The notes: a model not told the origin generated them from the sequence alone. 64,000 nt of DNA from UBA4085 sp964556755 (GCA_964556755.1 CAZKXI010000007.1:79760-143759), one strand, 5' to 3'; shown: positions 18,901-27,290, counted from the stretch's first letter. Program-made: numbers and translations.

Positions 18901-18993
18901 GCCGAAGGCCGAGGGGGCCCAAGCCGCCGCCAGGAGGGCCAACACGGCCGGCACGGCGATGCGGAGTCTCGTCGATCTATCCCTGAGTCGCAT
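15922..18993 (-). CDS. Gluzincin peptidase / PD40 propeller / BamA-like barrel fusion
   Basis: This 1023-residue secreted protein joins three modules. Residues about 45-290 form an MA-clan metallopeptidase: His145-Glu146-Leu-Val-His149 in GHELVHAFQYD and a downstream Glu in WMIEGAAEYFS as third zinc ligand. Residues about 310-640 hold PD40 blades (LSPDGKRFLFISSRD, WAPDGKRIAFT, WSPDGRWIAFV). Residues about 650-1023 are a Tyr-rich outer-membrane barrel of the Omp85/BamA surface-antigen type, ending in Phe (ITFYPGF). It should place a peptidase and propeller at the outer membrane. A signal peptide and GGAGAG upstream support the ATG at 18993. A near-consensus promoter lies at 19011-19039, so it is monocistronic, closed by the long hairpin. 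Confidence 0.88.
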   Translation of the reverse strand: MRLRDRSTRLRIAVPAVLALLAAAWAPSAFGQYFGRNKVQYERFEYQVLKTEHFDIYYYPEEEKTIRMAGQMAERWYKRFERLFDHQLRGRQALIMYASHPQFEQTTALNEVMSEGTGGVTESLKRRIILPFGGTLEDTDHVIGHELVHAFQYDMAAGPGPNYNMQSASGLERAPLWMIEGAAEYFSIGPVDAHTAMWMRDLLNRKKFPTIKDLYNYYKYFPYRFGQAVWAYIGGKYGDLAVARLMKDVIRGFDYEKAIEKQLGISVKQLGLDWQAAMRKDYEAVGKATRKPADLGKLLLQGTLDDPYNIAPSLSPDGKRFLFISSRDLFSIDMFMGDSATGKVTRKITSTAIDPHFQSIQFIGSAGSWSADGSRFAFGAVSAGKPVLAFLDADGRRLEKEDIRLPQLGEILNPTWAPDGKRIAFTALTGGTSDLYVFDLVTKELKALTSDVYGDLHPAWSPDGRWIAFVTERFGSDLAILHLGGSRLALLDPVSGEIKPLGGFLQGKSINPQWSADSASVFFVSDRGGISNVYRVEVASGAQFQVTDLYTGVSGITSLSPALSIASRSGDALYSVYLDGTYSIFSLDKSRLAGTPVRDVEVATTPAFLPPLERSGSEVLGLLRNPLYGLPDAAAFTSQPYESKIGLDYIAPPSIGMSTGRYGTYAGGGVGFLFSDMLGRHTIMAQAQVSSRIIDSAFQVAYFNTTRRTNFGLVAQRIPYQYGYYGYNYDYVDGEFAYIEQQLIYRQIYYDLGSFASYPFNAFRRFEVNGGLRWVDFANTYYEYAYSYYDGFLLSRDEYDLESADTLFMPYVGAALVYDSSLFGATAPVVGQSYRLEVTPTFGTLKYTTVLADYRKYIVPVKPFTLAARLVYYGRYGMGSSDDRLWPMYLGYETTVRGYNYNSFEANEKFDYNRLYGNTMALANFELRFPLFGLLGLGRGYYGIFPIDMFAFFDAGIAWYSGEADPTYTPFWASGGQLKPLRSYGIGARANLFGFLILGASYVKPMDRPDRPAYFQITFYPGF

Positions 18994-19010
18994 TCTTCTC
19001 TCCTGCCCTG

Positions 19011-19039
19011 ATTATGTCTATTCCTATAGGATTTGTCAA
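19011..19039 (-). promoter_or_regulatory. Strong sigma70-type promoter
   Basis: Reverse strand TTGACA (19039-19034), 17-base spacer, CATAAT (19016-19011). It lies 17 bases upstream of the ATG at 18993 and is one of the best promoters in the window. Confidence 0.75.
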
Positions 19040-19172
19040 TTTAAAGCCTTTCAGACCAAGCCATGCTCCCATGCCGCCAGCATCAAGATTCGTGCCAGGA
19101 GGCGCCCCCTGGACGCCCGGTCGGACGATCCCCGGGCCGTCCCCGGGCCAGGACACCTGTCGCGTCTTGGGC

Positions 19173-21836
19173 TCACGGCGCCTTCCCGGCCACGACCTCG
19201 ATCTCTCCCATCAGGATCCCGGAAGACGTCCCCCCGGGAAGCGGGGCCCCGGGCTGCCCGCCGCCGACCGAGATCTCGAAAAAGCCCGGCTCGATCGTCT
19301 GCTTCAGGCCGGCGTCCCAGAGCGACAGCTGGGCGGGCTCGATCCTGAAGGTCACGGTCCGAGTCTCGCCGGGATTGAGCAGGATCCGCTTGAAGCCCTG
19401 CAGGGACCGCAGCGGCACGGGCACGGAAGCCTGCTTGTCCCGGACGTAGAGCTGGACGACCTCCTCTCCGGCCCGCGTGCCCGCGTTGCGGACGTCGGCC
19501 CGGACTTCGAAGCCCTCCCCCGCCGTCGCCCGGGCCGGCATCTCCAGCCGGCCATACTCGAACCGGGTATAGCTGAGGCCGTAGCCGAAGGGGTAGAGGG
19601 GGCGGCCCTCGAAGAAGCGATAGGTGCGGCCCTTCATGGCGTAGTCGGAGAAAGGCGGCAGGTCGGCCGCGGAGCCCGGGAAGGTCACCGGAAGGCGTCC
19701 GGCCGGATTGTAGTCGCCGAAGAGGACGTCGGCCAGGGCGCTGCCGGCCGCCTGCCCCGGATACCAGGCTTCCAGGATGGCCGGCACGCCGGACGACGCC
19801 CCGTCCACGGCCAGGGGGCTGCCGTTGAGCAGGACCAGGACCGTCGGCCGGCCAAGCTTGACGACGGCCTCCATCAGCTCCCGCTGGATCGAGGGCAGGT
19901 CCAGGCTCAGCCGGTCGCCGCCGGCGAAGCCCTCCACCGGGACGTCCATCTCCTCGCCTTCCAGGCGAGGCGACAGGCCGAGACAGAGGATGACCGCGTC
20001 CGCGTCCCGGGCCGCGTCCAGGGCTTCGCGGCGCAGGCCCCGGCCCGGCATGCGCCAGAGCAGGCGGATCGAGGCGTCGCCGGCCCGGCAGGAGTAGTCC
20101 AGGCGGATCTGGTAGGGCGTGCCGCCGCGAAGCGTCAGCGGCTTGGCCGTCCGGCGCGGGTGGTGGCTGCCGTCGAACTCGACCAGCAGCTTGTTCTCGA
20201 AGTAGAGCTTGAAGGCGTTGAAGCCCTCGCCGCCCAGATAATACTCGCCGCTCTCCGGCGGCACGAGCAAGCCCGTCCAGCGGATGGAGAAGTCGTCTGG
20301 GTCGAACCGCTCCGAAGGGGCCCCGTCCCACCACTCGAAGTCGATCTTCTTGTCGATGCGCAGGAAGGCCGGGTCGCCGCGGAACTCGCGGTTGGGGTAA
20401 TACTCGCCGCGCAGCCCGTTGGTCCGGCGCCCCTGGGCCATGATCATGAGGTAGGAGGAGGGCACCGCTTCCAGCCCCGGAAGGCCCGGCGCCGGGTCGC
20501 AGCCGCGGGCGTAGGCGACCTCGGTCCGTGGCGCCACCTTGTCCAGGATGCCCTGAAGCGGCGTGACGGGATTGGAGGGCGTGCCGTTGTAGTTGCCCAA
20601 CAGGACCTCGACGTCGGCGGCGTTGGGGCCGATGACCGCGATCTTGCGGAGACCCTTGGCCAGCGGCAGCAGCCCGCCCTCGTTGCGGAGAAGGACGATC
20701 GACTTGCGGGCCGCTTCCAGGGCCAGGCGCCGGTGGGCCTCGCTGTCCACGATGCTCGGGGGGATGGCGGCGTAGGGCACCCGCTCGGGCGGATCGAAGA
20801 AGCCCAGGCGGAAGCGGGCCCGGAACAGCCGCTTGACCGAGACGTCCAAGTCCTTCTCGTCGATCAGGCCGCGCTGGACGGCCTCCAGGAGGCCGGCGAA
20901 CTCGGTGCCGCAGTTGAGGTCGGTGCCGGCCTTGACGGCCATGGCCGCCGCTTCGGCCGCGTCGGAAGCCTGACGGTGGCCCGTCCGGATGTCGTTGATC
21001 GCGTCGCAGTCCGAGACGACATAGCCGCCGAAGCCCCACTCGCGGCGCAGGATTCCGTTCAAGAGGCGGTCGCTGCCGCAGCACGGACGGCCGTCATAGG
21101 CGTTATAGGCGCACATGACCGAGTAGGCCCGGCCCTCCTCGACCGCGGCCCGGAAGTGGGGCAGATAGGACTCGCGCAAGTCGCGCTCGCCGGCCAGGGC
21201 CTCGAAGCCGTGGCGGTCGGGCTCGGGACCGCTGTGGACGGCGAAGTGCTTGGGCGTCGCGACCGTCTTGAGGTAGCGGGGGTCGTCGCCCTGCAGGCCG
21301 CGGATGAAGGCCACCGCCATCCGGCCGGTCAGGTAGGGGTCCTCGCCGTAGGTCTCCATCCCCCTCCCCCAGCGGGGGTCGCGGAAGAGGTTGATGTTCG
21401 GCGACCAGAAGGTCAGCCCCTGGTAGATTCCGCGCAGGCCGCGGCGGACGGCCTCGTGGTGCTTGGCCCGAGCCTCGTCCGAGATGGCCGTGGCCACCCG
21501 GCCCAGCAGCTCGGCGTCCCAAGTCGCGGCCAGCCCGATGGCCTGCGGGAAGACCGTGGCCAGCCCGGCCCGGGCCACGCCGTGCAGGCCCTCGTTCCAC
21601 CAGTTGTAGGCCGGCACGCCCAGCCGCTCGATGGCCGGGGCCGCGTGCATCATCTGGCCGACTTTCTCCTCGAGCGTCAGCCGCGAGACCAGGTCGTCCA
21701 CGCGCTGGTCCAGAGGCACATCGGGGTCCCGGAAGACGATCCGGTCCGGGACGGACCGGCGGCAGGCGGAGGCCCCCCCGGCGGCCAGGACCAGAATCAC
21801 CGCGGCCGCAAGCTCGCGCTTCCGGGAAGACGTCAT
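19173..21836 (-). CDS. GH3 lipoprotein glycosidase with PA14 insert (beta-xylosidase/glucosidase-like)
   Basis: The 887-residue protein has a lipobox ASAC at Cys25. The GH3 N-terminal barrel follows: NWWNEGLHGVAR, FPQAIGLAATWD, KHFAVHSGPEPDRHGF, and the nucleophile Asp276 in VVSDCDAIND. The second alpha/beta domain is split by a PA14 domain (about 475-610, with LVPPESGEYYLGGEGFNAF), and the end is a fibronectin III-like domain with VVQLYVRD. The NEGLHG and SDCDAI motifs are typical of the beta-xylosidase branch, though beta-glucosidase activity is also possible. PA14 inserts often narrow the active site or bind sugar. The ATG at 21836 is chosen over the longer frame because GAGGAGG lies upstream and the signal starts there. 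It lies 31 bases after the gamma-glutamyltransferase gene. Confidence 0.92.
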   Translation of the reverse strand: MTSSRKRELAAAVILVLAAGGASACRRSVPDRIVFRDPDVPLDQRVDDLVSRLTLEEKVGQMMHAAPAIERLGVPAYNWWNEGLHGVARAGLATVFPQAIGLAATWDAELLGRVATAISDEARAKHHEAVRRGLRGIYQGLTFWSPNINLFRDPRWGRGMETYGEDPYLTGRMAVAFIRGLQGDDPRYLKTVATPKHFAVHSGPEPDRHGFEALAGERDLRESYLPHFRAAVEEGRAYSVMCAYNAYDGRPCCGSDRLLNGILRREWGFGGYVVSDCDAINDIRTGHRQASDAAEAAAMAVKAGTDLNCGTEFAGLLEAVQRGLIDEKDLDVSVKRLFRARFRLGFFDPPERVPYAAIPPSIVDSEAHRRLALEAARKSIVLLRNEGGLLPLAKGLRKIAVIGPNAADVEVLLGNYNGTPSNPVTPLQGILDKVAPRTEVAYARGCDPAPGLPGLEAVPSSYLMIMAQGRRTNGLRGEYYPNREFRGDPAFLRIDKKIDFEWWDGAPSERFDPDDFSIRWTGLLVPPESGEYYLGGEGFNAFKLYFENKLLVEFDGSHHPRRTAKPLTLRGGTPYQIRLDYSCRAGDASIRLLWRMPGRGLRREALDAARDADAVILCLGLSPRLEGEEMDVPVEGFAGGDRLSLDLPSIQRELMEAVVKLGRPTVLVLLNGSPLAVDGASSGVPAILEAWYPGQAAGSALADVLFGDYNPAGRLPVTFPGSAADLPPFSDYAMKGRTYRFFEGRPLYPFGYGLSYTRFEYGRLEMPARATAGEGFEVRADVRNAGTRAGEEVVQLYVRDKQASVPVPLRSLQGFKRILLNPGETRTVTFRIEPAQLSLWDAGLKQTIEPGFFEISVGGGQPGAPLPGGTSSGILMGEIEVVAGKAP

Positions 21837-21867
21837 GGGGCCTCCTCGGGCGGACGCCGCCGCCCCC

Positions 21868-23706
21868 TCACCAGATAACGCCGTAATCGTCCCCGTAGTT
21901 GCTCGATCCGCCCCAGATGGTGCCGTGGGCCTGGTCGAGGAAGAGGGCGTTGAGGGGGCCCGAGGTGGCCCGCCGGACGGCCAGGGCGTAGCCCATGGCC
22001 TTGAGCTTCTCGCGCACCTCGACCGGCACCTTCTCGCTGATCTCGAGCCGGCCGGGGATGCTCTTATGGTCGTCAAAAGAGCTGCGCATCTGGAAGCTGT
22101 TGACGTTGGCCGCCTCGCAGGCTTCCTGGATGTTCATTCCGAACTCGACCACGTTGAGGAACAGCTGCAGCAGGTTCTGGTCCTGGGTGTCGCCGCCCTG
22201 GACGGCGAAGGACAGGAACGGCTTGCCGTCCTTGAGGGCCAGCCCCGGGGTCAGGGTGACCCGGGGCCGCTTCCCGGGAGCGATGACGTTGAAGGGCCCG
22301 TCGACCTCGTCCAGGACGAAGCTCTGGGCCCGCTGACTCAGCCCGATACCGGTCCGGCCGGCGATGACCGCCGGGACCCAGCCGCCGCTGGGCGTCACCG
22401 AGACGACCCAGCCCTTCTCGTCGGCCGCCTGGATGGAGGTCGTGCCGGCGAAGAAGCCTTCCGTCCCGGCCGCCGGATCGATCTTGACGGCGCCGGGGAG
22501 AGGCCACTGCTGGAGGTAGCGAAGGAAGGGATTGCTCTGACCCTGAAAGGGATAGGGATCCCCCGGCTTGGCCTCGGGATCGTTGCGGTCCGGATCGACG
22601 AGCTTGAGGCGCTCGCGGGCATAGTCCTTGGACAGGAGCCCCGCCAGCGGCTCTTCGGGCGGGCGGTAGGGATCGCCGTAGTAGAAGTCGCGGTCGGCGA
22701 AGGCCAAGTGCATGACCTGGCAGAGAGTGTGGATATAGGGCGCGGTGTTGTATCCCAAGCCCTTGAGGTCGAGCGACTCGAGCATGTTGAGGGCTTGCAG
22801 CATGACCGGGCCCTGGGTCCAGGTGTTGAGCTTGAAGACCTCGATGCCCTTGTAGTCCGTCTTGACGGGCTCCTCGATCAGCACCCGCCAGCCGGCCAGG
22901 TCCTCCAAGGTCAGGAGGGCGCCTTCCTCGCGGGCGCCGCGGACGAGCTCGCGGGCGATGTCCCCGCGGTAGAAGCGCTCGTAGGCCGCCTCGATGGCTT
23001 CGGCTCGGGACTTGCCGTCGGCCCGGGCTTCCTTCTCGGCCGCGACCAGCTTGCGCAGCGTATCGGCCAGGTCGGGCTGGCGGAAGACCTCGCCCGCGAC
23101 CGGCCCCTCGGGGGCGCCGCCGATGCGGGGCAGGAGGACCAGGCGCGACATGCGCCAGGACTTCAGCTTGTCCTTGTTCCGCTCGATCGAGGCCGCGGTC
23201 TCCCGGTCCATGGGGTAGCCGTCGGCCATCTGGATGGCCGGGGCAAGGACGTCCTTGAGGGACAGGGTCCCGAACTCGGCCAGCATGGTCAGCAGGCCGC
23301 CCGGAGTGCCGGGCGTAATCGCCGACAGCGGGCCGGTCGCGGGCGGATAGGCCAGACCCTTGGACTTGTAGAATTCCGGCGTGGCTCCGGTCGGGGCGAC
23401 GCCCAGCCCGTTGATGGCCACGACCTTGCGGGTCCGGGGATTGTAGATCAGGGCCTGCGTCTCGCCGCCCCAGCTGAGGGTGTCCCACATGGTGCTGACG
23501 GCGGCCAGCATGGCGCAGGCGGCGTCGACGGCGTTGCCGCCCCGCTCGAACATCATGGCCCCGGCCGTGGCGGCCAGGGGCTTGCCCGTGATGGCCGCCC
23601 AGTGGCGGCCGTGGAGGACCGGCTTGGCGGTCGACCGCTGGGCCGGGAGGGAGGCGGCCAGGGCCGCCGCGCACGCGATGCCTGCCACAAGGAGCCTGCC
23701 TTTCAT
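21868..23706 (-). CDS. ggt: Secreted gamma-glutamyltransferase family protein, divergent active site
   Basis: The 612-residue protein has a signal peptide and the GGT fold. The large-subunit region has GGNAVDAACAMLAA and PGTPGGL. The candidate N-terminal nucleophile of the small subunit after self-cleavage is Thr422 in FAGTTSIQAAD. Several usual GGT features differ: the Thr-Thr-His motif is Thr-Thr-Ser, GNAVS is GWVVS, and the LNNxMDDF segment is replaced by SQRAQSFVLDE. The enzyme may still be an Ntn-type self-cleaving hydrolase, but gamma-glutamyl specificity is less certain. The ATG at 23706 starts the signal peptide; the upstream ATG in frame would include promoter bases. The start sits 9 bases after a TACAAT -10 box, so the transcript may be leaderless. 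GH3 follows 31 bases downstream. Confidence 0.85.
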   Translation of the reverse strand: MKGRLLVAGIACAAALAASLPAQRSTAKPVLHGRHWAAITGKPLAATAGAMMFERGGNAVDAACAMLAAVSTMWDTLSWGGETQALIYNPRTRKVVAINGLGVAPTGATPEFYKSKGLAYPPATGPLSAITPGTPGGLLTMLAEFGTLSLKDVLAPAIQMADGYPMDRETAASIERNKDKLKSWRMSRLVLLPRIGGAPEGPVAGEVFRQPDLADTLRKLVAAEKEARADGKSRAEAIEAAYERFYRGDIARELVRGAREEGALLTLEDLAGWRVLIEEPVKTDYKGIEVFKLNTWTQGPVMLQALNMLESLDLKGLGYNTAPYIHTLCQVMHLAFADRDFYYGDPYRPPEEPLAGLLSKDYARERLKLVDPDRNDPEAKPGDPYPFQGQSNPFLRYLQQWPLPGAVKIDPAAGTEGFFAGTTSIQAADEKGWVVSVTPSGGWVPAVIAGRTGIGLSQRAQSFVLDEVDGPFNVIAPGKRPRVTLTPGLALKDGKPFLSFAVQGGDTQDQNLLQLFLNVVEFGMNIQEACEAANVNSFQMRSSFDDHKSIPGRLEISEKVPVEVREKLKAMGYALAVRRATSGPLNALFLDQAHGTIWGGSSNYGDDYGVIW

Positions 23707-23715
23707 GATGCGCCG

Positions 23716-23744
23716 ATTGTATGCGTTTCGGCGTCGCAAGGCAA
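23716..23744 (-). promoter_or_regulatory. Promoter, leaderless arrangement
   Basis: Reverse strand TTGCCT (23744-23739), 17-base spacer, TACAAT (23721-23716). The ATG at 23706 begins 9 bases after the -10, so transcription would start at or within a base or two of the start codon. The -35 is weak. Confidence 0.5.
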
Positions 23745-23755
23745 AGCGCCCGCTG

Positions 23756-24424
23756 TCAGCCCTTGACCTGGTCCTTGGCCGCCTTCTTCAGCTTGTCGTT
23801 GGCCATGATGGCCACGTCGACGCGGCGATTCTGCTGCTTGCCGGCGGCGGTGGCGTTGTCGGCGATGGGCTGCGACTCGCCGTAGCCCTGGGTCGTGAAG
23901 CGGGTCGAGAGGACCTTCTGCATGGCCAAGTAGGAGGAGACCGACTGGGCCCGGCTCTGGGACAGGCGGAGGTTGTAGTCGTCGGCGCCGGAGGAGTCGG
24001 TGTGGCCCTCGATCAGGATGTTGGTGTCGGGATATTTATTGAGGATGACGGCCAGCTTGGCCAGATTCTCCTGGCTGACCGGGCGCAGGTCGTACCTGTC
24101 CACGTCGAAGAGCAGGCCGCTGTCGAAGGTGATCTTGATGCCCTCGCCGACCCGCTCGACCTTGGCCCCGGCGATGTCCTTGCGGATCTCGGCCGCCTGC
24201 TTGTCCATGTAGCTTCCGATGATGGCCCCGGCCGCGCCGCCCACGGCGCCGCCGATGATGGCCCCGACCAGGGTGTTGCCGGCCGCGCGGCCGATGACCC
24301 CGCCGAGCACGGTTCCGGCGGCGCCGCCGATGATGGCGCCCTGGCCGGTCTTGCTCATCGAGGCGCAGCCGCTGAGGCCGATAACCAGGAGAGCGACGAT
24401 GGAGCCCGCGATCACTTTGCGCAT
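23756..24424 (-). CDS. OmpA-family lipoprotein with glycine zipper (YiaD-like)
   Basis: The protein has 222 residues. It starts with a lipoprotein signal and lipobox LSGC, then two glycine-zipper blocks (GAIIGGAAGTVLGGVIG and VGAIIGGAVGGAAGAIIG) that can insert in membrane. The OmpA C-terminal peptidoglycan-binding domain follows, with ILIEGHTDSSGADDYN and LRLSQSRAQSV; Asp and Arg residues of the diaminopimelate site are present. It probably anchors the outer membrane to peptidoglycan, like E. coli YiaD. GGAGGA upstream selects the ATG at 24424. It is separated by 49 bases from the next gene, which has its own promoter. Confidence 0.93.
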   Translation of the reverse strand: MRKVIAGSIVALLVIGLSGCASMSKTGQGAIIGGAAGTVLGGVIGRAAGNTLVGAIIGGAVGGAAGAIIGSYMDKQAAEIRKDIAGAKVERVGEGIKITFDSGLLFDVDRYDLRPVSQENLAKLAVILNKYPDTNILIEGHTDSSGADDYNLRLSQSRAQSVSSYLAMQKVLSTRFTTQGYGESQPIADNATAAGKQQNRRVDVAIMANDKLKKAAKDQVKG

Positions 24425-24532
24425 GGGGGTCCTCCCTTCCAGAAGATGGCTCGATGATACCACCGAGCGGAGGCGGAGGCCAGCCCCCGGCCTGGGGCGC
24501 GGGCGGGGAGAGGATCGGGGGGGCCCGGGGTG

Positions 24533-24817
24533 TTAAGACTTGTCCGGGTCCGTCTTCTCCACGACGATGGTCATCTTGGTGACCAGGGCGGCGATGGCCC
24601 CCACGGCGGCCAGGACCGGCGCCAGGGCGGCTCCGACCAGGCCGAGGGTCAGGGGGATCTCCAGGAAGGTCTTGCCGCTCTCGTCCTTCAGGATGATGCG
24701 GCGGATGTTGCCCTCGTGGAGGAGCTCCTTCATCTTGTTCAGGATCTCGCCGCCGTTGAGCTTGAACTCCTCGGTCCGGCCGCGGGCACCCTTGTTCTCT
24801 TCGTTCGGTTCGGGCAT
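24533..24817 (-). CDS. DUF4342 domain protein
   Basis: The small protein has 94 residues. An acidic, polar N-terminus is followed by EEFKLNGGEILNKMKELLHEG, NIRRIILKD and a hydrophobic segment LTLGLVGAALAPVLAAVGAI. This is the DUF4342 family, found in many bacteria, whose role is unknown. One membrane segment is likely, with the conserved part on the cytoplasmic side. AAGGAG lies 7 bases before the ATG at 24817, so the longer frame to 24901 is rejected. Confidence 0.85.
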   Translation of the reverse strand: MPEPNEENKGARGRTEEFKLNGGEILNKMKELLHEGNIRRIILKDESGKTFLEIPLTLGLVGAALAPVLAAVGAIAALVTKMTIVVEKTDPDKS

Positions 24818-24871
24818 CTGCTTTCTCCTTCGTCTCTGAGATACGAAATTCCCGCGCCCGGAGTTCAGATG

Positions 24872-24893
24872 GGGGACACCATACATAACTCCC
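24872..24893. repeat. REP-like remnant
   Basis: GGGGACACCATACATAACTC fits the short intergenic GGGGACA-type sequences seen elsewhere in this window (47076, 62001). There is only one copy here and no inverted partner. It lies between the DUF4342 and GWxTD genes. Confidence 0.35.
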
Positions 24894-24940
24894 GAATACA
24901 AAAGGAGACGCTAAGCGTCAACTTGAGTTTCCAAAAGTGT

Positions 24941-27136
24941 CTACAGGTGAGGGATCGAAGTGGGGGCGTTCCCCCATGGATTACCCAGCTTGTCCGACTT
25001 CTTGGCCAATTCCCCGACGAGCGCCTGAATCTCCGGCTGGGCCGGATCGAGCTTGAGGGAAGCCTTCAAGACCGTCAGCGCCTCCCGGACCCGGCCCAGG
25101 CGGGCGTAGCAGCGCCCCAGGTCGCCGAGCAGGGCGGTGTCGCTGTCGAAGACCCGGTTTCCCGACTCCAGCGCCGTGGCCGCTTCGTCCAACCGCCCGA
25201 GCGCCATCAGGGCCCGGCCCCGGACGTGGAAATACCTCAAGCGCAGGGGAGCCTCATCCTTGACGCGATCGATAACCGTCAGGGCCAGCTCGCTCTCGCC
25301 GCGGTCGACGAGGAAGGAGGCGTATTCGGGAATCGCGGCGGCGTAAGTCGGATTGAGGCTGTAGGCCTTGGCGTAGTACGCGGCGGCCCGATCGCCGGCC
25401 CCGGCCTTGGCATATTGGCCGGCCAGGGCATAGAAATGCAGGAATTCGCCGGCCCGGGGCAAGGTCCGGGCATAGGCTGCCGGCCGGCTGATGCCGCCGT
25501 CGGCCGTGACGATGAGCTGCGCTTTCTTAGAGTCCCTCTCGGCTCCGGAGCCGTCGACAAGGGCCAGGCTCAGCTCGTAATAGTCGGGCGTCAGCTCGGA
25601 AGCGGGAAGGGACAGGACCAGGCTCTGGACGGCCTGCCGCGCCTGATCCTTGAGGGGCCTGGTCCACTCCCTGCGGACGGGACCCTCCGGCCGCAGGCCG
25701 CGGACCGAAGCCCTGACCGAGCCGCCCGCCCACAGCTCCTGGCCGACCCCGACGGCCTGGACCAGAATCAGGATCTCGTCCCCGGCGCCATAGGTCCTCT
25801 TGGGATCGATATGGAGGCGGATCTCGCCCGCCTGGAACGGCAGGAAGGCGTCCGCCCGGCCGGCGGCGGACTTGTAGCCCAAGACCGGTCCCGCCAGGCG
25901 GGCCGTCCCGACGGGGACATCGAGATCCTTCTCCAGGACCGCGAACTCCTTGCCCGCGGTGTTGCGGAAGAGCACGGTCAGCTTCGAGGCGCCCTCGATG
26001 ACCGGGAACGCGTCCTCCAGCACGACCCCCTTGCTCTCCGCCTCCCCCAGCTTGTCCGCCGGCAGGTGGATGGGGATATCCTTGGCGTATTGCAGGACGA
26101 CCTTGTTGCCCACCCTCAAGCTGACGTCGATCTGGAAGTCGCAGTAATACTCGTCCTTGTCCTTGAAGTAGTCCAGCGAAAGCCGCCGCGGGGCCAGGGC
26201 GAAGTGGACATAGGGCAGGCCGTTTCGCGGATCGAAGAGGACCGCCGCCTCGGTCGGGCCTTCCAGCACGTTGGTCAGATACTCCGTGCTGACGACGCCG
26301 CGGTAGCTGAGAAAATGGGTGGCGTAGGTGTCGTTGACGGCCCGCCGGGGCGACTCCGCGATGGCGGCCATCTGGGCCTGCGTCTCCAGCGAGGGCTGGT
26401 AGCGGTAAGGGATCTGGCCCGGGATGATCGACAGGCTGACCAGGGCCAGGCTGGGCTGGAGGTCGTAGATGCGCTCGTACATCGCCTGGTAGTCCGCCGC
26501 GTCGAACTGGGAGGCCGAGCGAAGCAGCAGGCGGCCCGGCCCGTCCTGGACCGGGTCGTAGAGCCGATAGTCCCCGCCGCCGCCGCGCTGGTAGAAGACC
26601 AGGACGAAGTGCTCCGGCAGTCCCTTGGCCGGGTCGCCGTAGTAAGACCACAGCTCCGTCGGGACGAGCTCCGACGAGCCGGCGATCGGCTCGATGGAGG
26701 CCGGCGGCCCGAGGATGATGTGCATCCGGCCGCGGTCGGTCTTCCAGCCGGGCCGGGCGGCGCCGCGGCCGTAGCGTCGGTCGGCCTCGGCGAAGCGGCG
26801 CAGGTGCTCGTCCTTGAACTCGTTTCCCGGCGTGCCCGGCGTCGGATCGCGGATGCGCCAGAAAGCCTCGATAAAGACATCCCTCTCGCGGTCATTGGTC
26901 AGGGCCAGGAAGACGTCCCGCTCCTTGCCGGTCATGATAAGGGAGGTCAGGTCGAGCCATTCCCGATAGACCGGAGCCAAGGCCTCCGGCCCGGCCGGCC
27001 GGCTTTGCCCCGCCCCGCTCGCCGCCGCTCCCCTCTCCCGGCCCGCCACCGCGCGCCTCTCCGTCCAACCCGCCGCGAACACGGCCGGAAGCAGGGCGAG
27101 AAGCGCGGCGGCAACGCGGAAGCTGGTTCGGGACAC
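24941..27136 (-). CDS. GWxTD domain protein with C-terminal TPR repeats
   Basis: With a GTG start at 27136 the protein has 731 residues and a signal peptide. The GWxTD domain spans about 35-280: FIEAFWRIRDPTPGTPGNEF, then Trp131 in PGWKTDRGRMHIILGPP. A beta-rich middle region (about 290-560) follows, and TPR repeats fill 580-710 (RAAAYYAKAYSLNPTYAAAI, AATALESGNRVFDSDTAL, REALTVLKASLKLDPAQPEI). GWxTD proteins are frequent in Acidobacteria, Bacteroidetes and Aminicenantes-like genomes, and their function is not settled. AAGGAG lies 6 bases before the GTG; the longer ATG frame to 27268 would run into the divergent MFS promoter. The 187-base gap upstream is shared with that promoter. Confidence 0.87.
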   Translation of the reverse strand: MSRTSFRVAAALLALLPAVFAAGWTERRAVAGRERGAAASGAGQSRPAGPEALAPVYREWLDLTSLIMTGKERDVFLALTNDRERDVFIEAFWRIRDPTPGTPGNEFKDEHLRRFAEADRRYGRGAARPGWKTDRGRMHIILGPPASIEPIAGSSELVPTELWSYYGDPAKGLPEHFVLVFYQRGGGGDYRLYDPVQDGPGRLLLRSASQFDAADYQAMYERIYDLQPSLALVSLSIIPGQIPYRYQPSLETQAQMAAIAESPRRAVNDTYATHFLSYRGVVSTEYLTNVLEGPTEAAVLFDPRNGLPYVHFALAPRRLSLDYFKDKDEYYCDFQIDVSLRVGNKVVLQYAKDIPIHLPADKLGEAESKGVVLEDAFPVIEGASKLTVLFRNTAGKEFAVLEKDLDVPVGTARLAGPVLGYKSAAGRADAFLPFQAGEIRLHIDPKRTYGAGDEILILVQAVGVGQELWAGGSVRASVRGLRPEGPVRREWTRPLKDQARQAVQSLVLSLPASELTPDYYELSLALVDGSGAERDSKKAQLIVTADGGISRPAAYARTLPRAGEFLHFYALAGQYAKAGAGDRAAAYYAKAYSLNPTYAAAIPEYASFLVDRGESELALTVIDRVKDEAPLRLRYFHVRGRALMALGRLDEAATALESGNRVFDSDTALLGDLGRCYARLGRVREALTVLKASLKLDPAQPEIQALVGELAKKSDKLGNPWGNAPTSIPHL

Positions 27137-27261
27137 GGCTGTCTCCTTGCGGGGATCGCACCCATTTATAGCATAGAACCGGGCGTCCCCGCCCTGATCA
27201 ACGGCGACGCGGGGAGAACGGTTGCCTCCGCTCCCTCTCATCCCGCGCGTTCCGCTGCGCG

Positions 27262-27290
27262 TTGACAAAGCCCGCGCTTTTTAATACTTT
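27262..27290 (+). promoter_or_regulatory. Sigma70-type promoter for MFS operon
   Basis: TTGACA (27262-27267), 17-base spacer, TACTTT (27285-27290), 33 bases upstream of the ATG at 27324. AAGGAGG precedes the ATG. Confidence 0.65.

Noticed and set aside
19014..21878. Forward open frame of 954 codons opposite the GH3 gene
   Set aside because: It mirrors the GH3 coding region and shows no domain, signal or ribosome site. The GH3 frame has all catalytic motifs.
24907..24919. GACGC-TAA-GCGTC hairpin
   Set aside because: The stem is only 5 bp with no T tract; likely chance.
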